The notes under the pieces: generated by a model | Told to the model about the DNA's origin: nothing | Database searches by the model: none | Seen by the model: the letters and a program-made list of their open reading frames with translations, nothing else | Part shown: positions 8,029-15,252 of the stretch, piece after piece | How the letters are laid out: each line of letters starts with the position of its first letter | Numbering within the stretch: the first letter of the stretch is position 1 | Made by a program: the position numbers and the translations under genes | NCBI GenBank assembly: GCA_903897935.1 | Contig: CAIUDO010000689.1 | Coordinates: forward strand, 1-32,896 | Direction of reading: 5' to 3' | Origin: an uncultured Pseudomonadota bacterium | GTDB taxonomy: Bacteria; Myxococcota_A; UBA796; GCA-2862545 | Length of the DNA stretch: 32,896 nucleotides

Positions 8029-8045
8029 TGCGAGCGTCGTGCCAA
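8029..8045 (-). promoter_or_regulatory. Candidate sigma-54 (RpoN) promoter of the VWA lipoprotein gene
   Basis: The minus strand reads TTGGCACGACGCTCGCA, which fits the RpoN consensus YTGGCACGRNNNTTGCW at every defined position except one (TTGC is TCGC). GG of the -24 box is at 8043-8042 and GC of the -12 box at 8031-8030. Transcription would start near 8018, giving a 20-base leader that holds just the GGAGG and the ATG at 7998. This tidy geometry supports it; an enhancer-binding protein would be required. Confidence 0.5.
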
Positions 8046-8103
8046 CGCGGCCCAACCGAGAACCGAGGATGAACCGACCCAAAGAGCCGTGGGCCCGAAC
8101 GGT

Positions 8104-8123
8104 GTGCGGCAACTCTGCCGCAC
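8104..8123. other. Perfect 8-bp hairpin in the mdh-VWA spacer
   Basis: GTGCGGCA and TGCCGCAC flank the four-base loop ACTC. It lies 106 bases downstream of the mdh stop and about 60 bases upstream of the sigma-54-like promoter. No T-run follows on either strand, so it is a poor intrinsic terminator; it may be an activator site or an RNA stem in an mdh read-through transcript. On the minus strand a TAGAGT (8176-8171) lies further upstream and could be a second, sigma-70-type -10. Confidence 0.4.
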
Positions 8124-8229
8124 CTTGGGCGCCGCCGACCCGAGCCGGCGACGGAGCCAAAATCGCCGCTACTCTACACCATCCGCGCGGCGCCTGCACA
8201 ACGAGTTGACACGAAGGCGCGCGCGCCCC

Positions 8230-9207
8230 TCACACCAGGTCGGCGACCGCTTCCCGTTCGGCGAGCAACGCGGCGACGTTCTGGTCGATCTTCGACTGGC
8301 AGAACGCGTCGACGGGCCAGCCCTCGATCACCTCGACGGCGCCGCCCGATCCGACGCGGCACGGGAACGAGAACACGAGGCCTTCGGGCACGCCGTACTG
8401 GCCGCGCGACGGCAACGCCATCGACACCACGCCGCCGTTGGTGCCGAACCACCAGTCGTGCATGTGGTCGACCGCGGCGCTCGCCGCCGACGCCGCCGAC
8501 GAGGCCCCGCGCGCCTTGATGATCGCGGCGCCGCGGGTAGCGACGGTGTCGAGGAACGCGCCGCGCAGCCACTCCTGCTCGAACCGCTCCGTCGCGGCGA
8601 CCCCGCCCACGGTGGCGCGGGTGACGTCCGGGTACATCGTGTCCGCGTGGTTGCCCCAGATCGCGACGCCCGAGACCTGCGACACCGGCACCCCGGCCCG
8701 CTGGGCGAGCTGGCCTGCGGCGCGGTTGTGGTCGAGGCGCATCATCGCCGTGAAGCGCTCCGGCGGGATGTCGCGCGCGTTGCGCTGCGCGATCAGGCAG
8801 TTCGTGTTGCACGGGTTGCCGACGACGATGACGCGCACGTCCGACGCCGCGACCTCGTTGAGCGCCTGGCCCTGCCCGACGAAGATCGGGCCGTTCGCGG
8901 CGACGAGATCGGAGCGGTTCATGCCGGGACCGCGCGGCCGAGACCCGACGAGGAACGCCTGGTTGACGCCGTCGAACGCCGTGCGCGCGTTGTCCGTCGC
9001 CACGATGCCCTGCACGAGCGGCATCGCCGAGTCGACGACCTCCATGACCACGCCCTCGAGCCGCTCCAACGCGCCCGGCACCTCGAGCAGGTGCAGGATG
9101 ACGGGCTGGTCCGGGCCGAAGCACGACCCGTCCGCGATGCGCCAAAGCAACGAGTAGCCAATGTTTCCGGCGGCGCCGGTGATCGCGACACGAATCGGGG
9201 GCAGCAT
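8230..9207 (-). CDS. mdh: Malate dehydrogenase (cytosolic-type)
   Basis: Oxidises malate to oxaloacetate with NAD in the TCA cycle. At 325 residues it is full length. Visible are the dinucleotide loop ITGAAGNIGYSL, the mobile-loop region RPRGPGMNRSDL with substrate-binding arginines (the family usually reads RKPGM, so one lysine is Gly here), GNPCNTN for cofactor and substrate contact, MRLDHNRA with the partner Asp, and the catalytic His187 in IWGNHADTMYPD. These place it with the cytosolic/chloroplast-like MDH group (type 2), not the lactate-dehydrogenase-like bacterial group. AGGAGG precedes the ATG at a normal distance. It stands alone, divergent from the exported unknown protein at 9353 and about 230 bases upstream of the VWA gene on the same strand. 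Confidence 0.95.
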   Translation of the reverse strand: MLPPIRVAITGAAGNIGYSLLWRIADGSCFGPDQPVILHLLEVPGALERLEGVVMEVVDSAMPLVQGIVATDNARTAFDGVNQAFLVGSRPRGPGMNRSDLVAANGPIFVGQGQALNEVAASDVRVIVVGNPCNTNCLIAQRNARDIPPERFTAMMRLDHNRAAGQLAQRAGVPVSQVSGVAIWGNHADTMYPDVTRATVGGVAATERFEQEWLRGAFLDTVATRGAAIIKARGASSAASAASAAVDHMHDWWFGTNGGVVSMALPSRGQYGVPEGLVFSFPCRVGSGGAVEVIEGWPVDAFCQSKIDQNVAALLAEREAVADLV

Positions 9208-9341
9208 GAAGGATCCTCCTGAACGGGGCCTCGGCTAACGCACGCCCCGGCGCGCCGCCCGTGCGACGTGGAATGCCGCCGCGCGTGGGCGGGTCGGGGC
9301 CACGGTGGTAGACGAAGCGCCCACCGCACCCACCCGCTCCC

Positions 9342-9347
9342 GGGAGG
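9342..9347 (+). promoter_or_regulatory. Ribosome binding site that selects a TTG start
   Basis: GGGAGG, five bases before the TTG at 9353. It is the only strong Shine-Dalgarno sequence near the start of this frame and is the reason the TTG is preferred over the upstream GTG at 9305. Confidence 0.6.
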
Positions 9348-9352
9348 ACCCG

Positions 9353-10495
9353 TTGTTGTCCCTCGTCCTGTCGTTGCTCTCCGCCACCGCGTCGGCGTGC
9401 GACGCGCCCGCCCTCAAGAAGACCCTCGACGAGACCAGCCCCGCGCGGATCGGCGCCGCGTGGGTCGCGCTCGCCGACTGCGATCAGAAGACGGCGTTGG
9501 CGCAGCTCCCCGCCACGCTCGCCAAGATGATCCCGGGCGACGAGGGGAACGCCGCCGCGGAGCGCGCGATCGCGCTCGGGCAGGGCGCCCAGATCCAGGC
9601 GTGGCTCGCCAAGCAGGACTCCGGCGCGAAGAGCGCGACCGTGAGCTGGCTCGGCGCGCGCTGCGAAGCGACCGAGCAGGTGTCCACGTTCTTCCTCGAC
9701 GCGCACAAGTCGCTGGGCGACGCGTTCTGGAAGGACCGCTGGTACCGGGGCCTCGCCGACTGCCGGACCCCGGCCATCCAAGAGGTGCTCGGCGCGCAGG
9801 TCAGCTCGTTCACGGGCGGCCGCATCACCGACAAGACCCAGCTCCTGTCGTTGCTCGAGGTCTACGCGCGGAACCTCCGCGCGGCGTCCATCCCCACCCT
9901 CACCGCGCTCGGCCGCAGCATGACCGACGCCGAGCTGCAGAGCTACGTGATCAACGCGTTCGCCGACGCCGCCAACGTCGGCAGCACGAGCGGCGTCGAC
10001 GCGGCGGGGTCCGCGGCGGCCGTCGCGGCGATCAACGAGCTCGCGCCCACGCTGTCCGACCGGGCGCTCCTGCAGGCGCGCACCACCCTGCTGTCCCTGG
10101 AGGACGACGCCGCGGCCGACCGCCTCGCGCGATACCGCTGGGACGACCGGTGGTCGGACGGGTACACGTACGCGGTCGCGGCGGTGGACGTCGCCACGTG
10201 CAGCAACGGCAAGCTGCAAGGCACGCTGCACACGGCTCGAATCAAGGAACAAGGCGCGGCGTGGCCCGAGCAGATCGAGGCGGCGCTGCGGGACCGGCTC
10301 GTCCCTGCGTGGTCCATCGACTCGGGCTCGAAGTGCAAGGGCACGAGCGAGGTCACCTTCACGTTCCCGACCGAGCCGTTCGCCGACGCGGCCGCCGCCG
10401 ACGCGTGGATCGCCGAGCAGGTCAAGGCGTTCGACGCGAGCGCCGGATCGTGGTCGAAGGCAACGAAGGCGCCCCACCCCGACTACGCCTGGTAG
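9353..10495 (+). CDS. Exported or lipid-anchored protein of unknown function
   Basis: A 380-residue protein I cannot assign to a family. The TTG at 9353 is chosen because GGGAGG sits five bases upstream (9342-9347) and the product then opens with a compact signal sequence (MLSLVLSLLSATASAC); the cysteine could be a lipidation site or simply follow a signal-peptidase I cut. An in-frame GTG at 9305 would put a hydrophilic Arg/Pro stretch before the signal and is less likely. The body is Ala-rich and helical, with repeating segments (AAWVALADCDQKTALAQL; RAASIPTLTALGRSM) that suggest HEAT-like or other alpha-solenoid repeats. Paired cysteines (ARCEATEQ, LADCRTP, VATCSNG, GSKCKGT) fit a periplasmic location. 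It ends convergently with the large kinase gene. Confidence 0.78.
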   Translation: MLSLVLSLLSATASACDAPALKKTLDETSPARIGAAWVALADCDQKTALAQLPATLAKMIPGDEGNAAAERAIALGQGAQIQAWLAKQDSGAKSATVSWLGARCEATEQVSTFFLDAHKSLGDAFWKDRWYRGLADCRTPAIQEVLGAQVSSFTGGRITDKTQLLSLLEVYARNLRAASIPTLTALGRSMTDAELQSYVINAFADAANVGSTSGVDAAGSAAAVAAINELAPTLSDRALLQARTTLLSLEDDAAADRLARYRWDDRWSDGYTYAVAAVDVATCSNGKLQGTLHTARIKEQGAAWPEQIEAALRDRLVPAWSIDSGSKCKGTSEVTFTFPTEPFADAAAADAWIAEQVKAFDASAGSWSKATKAPHPDYAW

Positions 10496-10707
10496 CGCGC
10501 AAGCGGCCGTCGGGTATTCAGCCGCCTACTTCCGATGAAGCACCGTGCGTACCGTCTTCAATGTTCGTGGGGGATCGAGGCGGCTGACCTTCGCAATTAC
10601 GCTGTCAGTCCGTACCGTTCGTCACGGAAACGCCTGGGTCGACGCGCCTTCTGCGCACTACCAACCCCGCCGGAGCTGAAGGCTGACAGCTGGGTTTGGC
10701 ACTGCCG
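10496..10707. other. Convergent intergenic region with inverted repeats
   Basis: A 212-base spacer between two convergent stops, clearly less GC-rich than the flanking genes. An 8-bp inverted repeat joins GCTGTCAG (10601-10608) to CTGACAGC (10683-10690); between its arms are two smaller stems, TCCGT/ACGGA (10609-10613 with 10624-10628) and a GCGC/GCGC hairpin near 10650. No T-run typical of an intrinsic terminator is present. It could be a bidirectional terminator region or a small structured RNA. No ORF with a plausible start was found. Confidence 0.35.
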
Positions 10708-13700
10708 CTAATCTCCCCCGACGGACGCGAGGCGCCCTTGGATGCGGGCGCCGGCCGCGGCGTCGCGCAGGCCCTGCGCCTGCGCGAGCGCGATGCGCCA
10801 CGCTTCGCACGCCCGCATCGGCTCACCCGCTCGCGCCGCGAGCTGCCCGGCCAGCTCCGCGGACCAGCAGATGTCAGCGTCGACGAACCGGGTCTCCATC
10901 AACAAGCCACGCGCGGACCCGAGGTGACGCTCCCATGCCGCCCAGTCTGACCGCGCCCCGGCGCACGCGGCCAACATCACCTGCGCGGCGCCCAGGAACG
11001 TACGCCAATCGCGGCGCTGAAGGTCGACCGCGGCCTGCCCGATGACCCGGCGCGCCTCGTCCCACGCGCCCTGGGCCATGTGGACGAGCCCGAGGTTCAA
11101 CGCCGGGAGGAGCGCGCGCGCGAGCCCGAGCGCGTCCATCTCGCGCAGCGCGGCCCGATAGCCCGAGGCGGCTGCTTCGAGGTTGCCCTCCGCCCGATCG
11201 AGCTCCGCGAGCTCGTTGAGGCACGACGCGACGCCGTGACGGCGCCCGTTCCGCACATAGACGTCTTGCGCGGCCTGATACCGCGTACGCGCGACCCCCC
11301 ACTCGCCGCGCGCCCGGGCGAGGTCGCCCTGCGTCCGCCACACGCCCGCGAGCGACACGTCCTGGCCCGCGCCGAAGTAGCAGCCGATGGCCTCGCGCAG
11401 GAGCACGTCGGCGGCGACGTCGTCGCGGCGCGACACCGCCACGCGCGCGAGCCCGTGCAAGCAGCGCCCGACCGCCCCAGCGTCGGCCTCCTTGCCCCCG
11501 CGCGCCGCCGCGAGCGCCTCGTCCAACATCCGGCTCACCCCGACGAGATCGTTGCGCAAGAACAGGACCTCGGACATCTCGATCCGCGCGCGCACCAGCA
11601 CATTGGCCCACCCGTACGCGCGGGCGGCGTCGACCGCGCGCGCCCCCCAGCCGAGCGCCTGGTCACCTTGGCCTTGGAGGCCGTACAGCTCGGCGCGCAC
11701 GACCATCACGTCGCCCCACCGGGCGTCTTCGGGCGGCAACGGCACGCGGTGCATGGCGTCTTCGCACACCCGCAGCAACGACAACGCCGAGCGCACCCCC
11801 GACGCGCGCTTCCGCTCGCGCACCCCGCGGAGCAGCGCGCCGATCGCCGCGTTGCACAGGTCCGCCTCCACCAGGTGGCGGCCCAGCCGCTCCGCGATCC
11901 CGACGTCGGTGCTGCGCGCCAACAACATGTCGGCGCAGGCGCGGTGATGGTCCGCCCAGCGACCCGCCGCGCGCGCCGAGCGCTCGATGCTCTCGCGCAG
12001 CAGCGGCTGCCGGAACGTCCAGCTCCCGACGTCGACGCGCGCGAGCCGCTGCGCCGCCAGCCGATCGCGGATCGCGAGCCTGCGGTCGGCGCTGTCGGGA
12101 CCACACACCAGCGCCCACTCGTCGTCGTCGACCACCGTTCCCAACGCCGCGGCGCGCTCGAGGTCCACGCGCGTCGCTTCAGGAAGGCCGTCGACGATCC
12201 GGTCGATCCGGAGGGCCCACATGTCGTGCAGGCTGGCGGGCAACACCACCCGATCCGCGGGCTTCTCGCCGTGCACGCCGTCGACGAGCACCAATCCGGC
12301 GGCGCCGATCTCGAGCTGGCCAGCCTGCACCCACGCAGAAACGAGCTGGATCGCGAACAACGGGTGGCCCGACGAGCGCTCCTCCACGTACGCCGCGAGC
12401 GACGGCTCGAGGCCGAGCTGTTCCTCGACGAGGCGGCGCAGCGCGGCCGCGTCGAGCGTGCCGACGTGCAACGCCGAGCCCGCGGGGCCGCTCGCGATCG
12501 CGTCGAGCCGGGCCGCCACCTCGGGCACGTCCGCGAGCGCGGAGTCCCGGGCGGTCATCACGACGAGCACCGGCGACCCGGTGCGGTGCTCGGAGATCAG
12601 GTGCGCGACGAGATCGACGGCGTCCGACGACCACTGCACGTCCTCCAGGCACAGCACCACCGGCCGACGGCGACCGAGCAGGCGCAAGAAGCGCACGAGG
12701 ATCGCCCACGCCTGCTCGGGCGCCTCGATGCGGACCGCGGAGCCTTCGTGCTTCGGGGCGGGCGAGACGAGCTCGAGCAGGGCGTCGACCTCGGCGCGGT
12801 CGGTGTTCCCGAGGGCCGTGAGCGCGTCGTCGATGCGGGCGCGGACGTGGTCGCGGCGGAGGCGAACCGCGCGAAAGTAACGGGCCAACATGCGGCGCAC
12901 GCCGTACGCGGGCCCACCGAGCGGCCCGTGCTCCGCGCTCAACACCGTCGCCGCGCCGAGCTCCTGGGAGCGCTCGGCCAGCCACTCCACCAGCCGGGAC
13001 TTGCCGACGCCGGCGCCGCCGGTGACCACGACCGCGCGCGCCTCTTGGGTCATGTCCACCGAACGGAGGGCGCTCCAGAGGTGGTCTCGCTCGTCCTCCC
13101 GCCCGACCATCGCGACGGTCCGCAACCCGTGCAACCCGAGCCCCACCCCCAACGGCGACACCGCCGCGCCACCGTGGCCGCTGACCTGCCACGCGGACGG
13201 GATCGGGGGGCGCCCGCCGACCGGCGCGGCGCGCCGCGCAGGAGGCAGCGGGGACATCGTCGTCGACGGGGCCATGACGCTGTCGAGGTCGGAGGGCGGG
13301 TGGTCGTCGATGGCGTGATCCGCGGCGAGGCCGCCGGTGCCGTCGACGCTCTGTACGTGCAGCAGGGCCCACGCGGCGTCGGCGGCGTTGTCGAAGCGCT
13401 CGTTGCGCGGCTTCTGGACGAGGCGCGCGATCCAGGCCGCGAAGGCCGGCGCCGCGAGGCTCGGCGGGACGACGGGCACCTCCTGCTCGACCTGGGCGCG
13501 CGCCAACGCGTCTCCTTCGAGGCCCGCGAACGGCAACTGGCCCGTCAGCAACCGGTAGATCAAGCAGCCGAGCCCGTACAGATCCGTCCACGGCCCATAG
13601 TCGCGCCACCGGCCAAGCACCTGCTCGGGGGCCATGTACGCGAGGGTGCCGGCCATGCCCTCGAGCGAACCCGCGCCCTCGACGTGTCCGATCGCGTGCG

Positions 13701-14202
13701 CGATCCCGAAGTCGGTGAGCTTCAACCCGGGCCGCACGTCACGCTCGGTGCAGACGAGCACGTTGCCCGCCTTGATGTCCCGATGGATCACCCCCCGCGC
13801 GTGGGCGTGGGCCAGCACGTCCAGCAACGCGAGCGCGACGTCGCGCACCTCGATCGCGCGCATCGGCCGACGCACCCGGGACAGCGTGCCGCCGCTCGCG
13901 TACTCCATCACCAGGAACGGGGCTCCGGAGCGGATGAGCCCGTTCGACGCGTCCGCGGCGGCGCCGTCGACCTCACCGTGATCGTAGACGATCACGGCGC
14001 CCGGGTGGTCGAGCGCGGCGACGGCGCGCACCTCATTGCGGAAGAAGTCGCGCCGCTGGGCGTCACGCGCGGCCTCGGTGGTGATGATCTTGACCGCGAC
14101 GGGCACCCCGAGCCGCTCGTGCACGCCGTGCCACACCTGGGCCATGCCGCCCCGCGCGACGGGCTTGATCAAGCGAAACTCGCCGAGCCGAAGCCTGTTC
14201 AC
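10708..14202 (-). CDS. Ser/Thr kinase fused to AAA/STAND-type ATPase and TPR region
   Basis: A 1164-residue signalling protein. Kinase domain at about 6-280: RGGMAQVW loop, Lys38, HRDIKAGN at 140-147 (complete RD-type loop), DFG 164-166 and MAPEQ. A Pro/Ser-rich linker follows at about 305-350. An ATPase of the PknK/MalT-like STAND or AAA_16 type has Walker A GGAGVGKS at 395-402 (Lys401) and Walker B VVLCLEDVQW (Glu520-Asp521). The last 400 or so residues are helical TPR-like repeats rich in Ala, Arg and Trp. It starts at GTG 14202 with GAGG seven bases upstream. Such kinases are thought to use the ATPase/TPR part as a nucleotide-gated sensor scaffold (family knowledge). No transmembrane helix is visible, so it is probably cytoplasmic. 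It is transcribed alone, divergent from comF. Confidence 0.94.
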   Translation of the reverse strand: MNRLRLGEFRLIKPVARGGMAQVWHGVHERLGVPVAVKIITTEAARDAQRRDFFRNEVRAVAALDHPGAVIVYDHGEVDGAAADASNGLIRSGAPFLVMEYASGGTLSRVRRPMRAIEVRDVALALLDVLAHAHARGVIHRDIKAGNVLVCTERDVRPGLKLTDFGIAHAIGHVEGAGSLEGMAGTLAYMAPEQVLGRWRDYGPWTDLYGLGCLIYRLLTGQLPFAGLEGDALARAQVEQEVPVVPPSLAAPAFAAWIARLVQKPRNERFDNAADAAWALLHVQSVDGTGGLAADHAIDDHPPSDLDSVMAPSTTMSPLPPARRAAPVGGRPPIPSAWQVSGHGGAAVSPLGVGLGLHGLRTVAMVGREDERDHLWSALRSVDMTQEARAVVVTGGAGVGKSRLVEWLAERSQELGAATVLSAEHGPLGGPAYGVRRMLARYFRAVRLRRDHVRARIDDALTALGNTDRAEVDALLELVSPAPKHEGSAVRIEAPEQAWAILVRFLRLLGRRRPVVLCLEDVQWSSDAVDLVAHLISEHRTGSPVLVVMTARDSALADVPEVAARLDAIASGPAGSALHVGTLDAAALRRLVEEQLGLEPSLAAYVEERSSGHPLFAIQLVSAWVQAGQLEIGAAGLVLVDGVHGEKPADRVVLPASLHDMWALRIDRIVDGLPEATRVDLERAAALGTVVDDDEWALVCGPDSADRRLAIRDRLAAQRLARVDVGSWTFRQPLLRESIERSARAAGRWADHHRACADMLLARSTDVGIAERLGRHLVEADLCNAAIGALLRGVRERKRASGVRSALSLLRVCEDAMHRVPLPPEDARWGDVMVVRAELYGLQGQGDQALGWGARAVDAARAYGWANVLVRARIEMSEVLFLRNDLVGVSRMLDEALAAARGGKEADAGAVGRCLHGLARVAVSRRDDVAADVLLREAIGCYFGAGQDVSLAGVWRTQGDLARARGEWGVARTRYQAAQDVYVRNGRRHGVASCLNELAELDRAEGNLEAAASGYRAALREMDALGLARALLPALNLGLVHMAQGAWDEARRVIGQAAVDLQRRDWRTFLGAAQVMLAACAGARSDWAAWERHLGSARGLLMETRFVDADICWSAELAGQLAARAGEPMRACEAWRIALAQAQGLRDAAAGARIQGRLASVGGD

Positions 14203-14509
14203 GAAACGACCTCACCTAGAGCACCCATCAGGTAGCCGGACCGAGCATGCCAAGCGAGGCCCGCGCGAGGGCGGCGAGGCTCCATCAACGGAGTGGACTT
14301 GGCCGTTCGCGAGGATGGAGCGTGCTGGAGCACGGTAGATGCCCGTCGACCGACCGTCTCGTCACGTGACACGCCGAGGGGCGGCCGCGGCCCGCCCACT
14401 CGGACCGCCCCGTGACGATCGCACTGGGCCGGGTGGCCTTCCCTCCCCTCGCGCGCTGACCGGCTACCGGTCCCCGGCAAGCGCCCACGGCGCTACGAAC
14501 GGAGGCCCG
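14203..14509. promoter_or_regulatory. 307-base divergent control region (kinase / comF) with palindromes
   Basis: No convincing gene. The frame of comF is open back to an ATG at 14339, but that extension is Arg/Pro-rich and lacks a ribosome site. Two palindromes stand out: GTCACGTGAC at 14361-14370 (perfect 10 bp) and GACCGG-CTA-CCGGTC at 14458-14472 (6-bp arms), the latter 38 bases before the comF ATG. They could be operators, but palindromes this short are expected by chance in GC-rich DNA. No clear -35/-10 pair was found. Confidence 0.3.
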
Positions 14510-15127
14510 ATGCGACGTGACCCCGCCCGAACCAGAGCCGCCTTGTGGTGGCCGGTGCGGTGCGCCGGCTGCGACCACGACGCCGCGGAGCCGATCTGCG
14601 CCGCGTGCGCGCGCGTCGTCGTGCGGCGGCTGCCCGCGACCCACGATCTCGAGGGCGTGCTCGTGATGACGAAGTACAGTGGTCCGATCGGGCGCGCGGT
14701 GCGGCGCGCGAAGGGCGCGCCAGACCGCGACGTGGGGCTCGCGATCGCCGCGCTGTTCGGTCGCACGTTCGGCTCCATCGTGCGGGGCGCCGACCTGATC
14801 GTGCCGGTGCCGTCGGGACCGTTTCGGATCGTCACCCGCGGCTTCTCGTTGCCCCACCTGCTCGCCCACGCGCTCTCGTCCCGGTCGGGCGTCCCGTGGG
14901 CGCCCGCGCTCACCGCGCGCCCCACGCCCCGCCTGGCCGGCATGGACCGACGCGCCCGCGCGGCCGCCGTACACGGACGCCACGCCGCGACCCGCGCGGT
15001 TCACGGCCGCGTGTTGCTCGTCGACGACGTGGTGACGAGCGGCGCCACGCTCGGCGACGCGGCGCGGGTCCTGCGCGCCGCCGGCGCCGCCGAGGTGTGG
15101 GCGTTCACCGCCTGCGGGGTCGGCTGA
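14510..15127 (+). CDS. comF: ComF-family phosphoribosyltransferase-like protein
   Basis: Family members are linked to DNA uptake (ComF/GntX); the biochemical role of most is unproven. This 205-residue protein shows the N-terminal zinc-ribbon cysteines C18-x2-C21 and C30-x2-C33 (RCAGCDHDAAEPICAAC) and, near the C-terminus, the PRPP-binding loop VLLVDDVVTSGAT at 168-180. Between them, YSGPIGRAVRRAKG and VPVPSGPFRIVTRGFS correspond to the usual conserved YxxxxxxxIxxxK and VPVP...RGFNQ segments, with the customary N-Q replaced by Ser-Leu. ATG 14510 is chosen because GGAGG lies four bases upstream and translation then begins just before the zinc ribbon. It is the first gene of a plus-strand run, 125 bases ahead of the next gene. 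Confidence 0.9.
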   Translation: MRRDPARTRAALWWPVRCAGCDHDAAEPICAACARVVVRRLPATHDLEGVLVMTKYSGPIGRAVRRAKGAPDRDVGLAIAALFGRTFGSIVRGADLIVPVPSGPFRIVTRGFSLPHLLAHALSSRSGVPWAPALTARPTPRLAGMDRRARAAAVHGRHAATRAVHGRVLLVDDVVTSGATLGDAARVLRAAGAAEVWAFTACGVG

Positions 15128-15222
15128 TCACCCGAACCGACCCCGCTCAACGAGGGCCGAGGCGCTCACGAGCCGCGAACACTTTTTCTGCGGCGCCCCT
15201 CGCCGGCGGGATCGACGCGCAG

Positions 15223-15228
15223 TAGAGT
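15223..15228 (+). promoter_or_regulatory. Weak -10-like element before the sigma/anti-sigma-like gene
   Basis: TAGAGT lies 24 bases before the ATG at 15253. A start near 15235 would leave a short leader. No -35 is seen at the right distance, and the ATG has no Shine-Dalgarno sequence. The same hexamer occurs upstream of the VWA gene (minus strand, 8176-8171). Confidence 0.25.
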
Positions 15229-15252
15229 ACGAGCCTCCCCCCACGATCCCCC

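Noticed and set aside
8174..10477. 767-codon minus-strand open frame over mdh and the exported protein
   Set aside because: A shadow frame of high-GC genes: very Arg-rich, no domain, spans two well-supported genes on opposite strands.
10601..10690. tRNA or intrinsic terminator
   Set aside because: No cloverleaf, no CCA end and no T-run after the stems.
11080..14235. 1051-codon plus-strand frame opposite the kinase
   Set aside because: Antisense frame kept open by high GC; composition (Arg, His, Pro, Asp) and lack of motifs mark it as spurious.
14339..14509. 57-residue N-terminal extension of ComF
   Set aside because: No ribosome site, Arg/Pro-rich, and the zinc ribbon begins just after the ATG at 14510, which has GGAGG.
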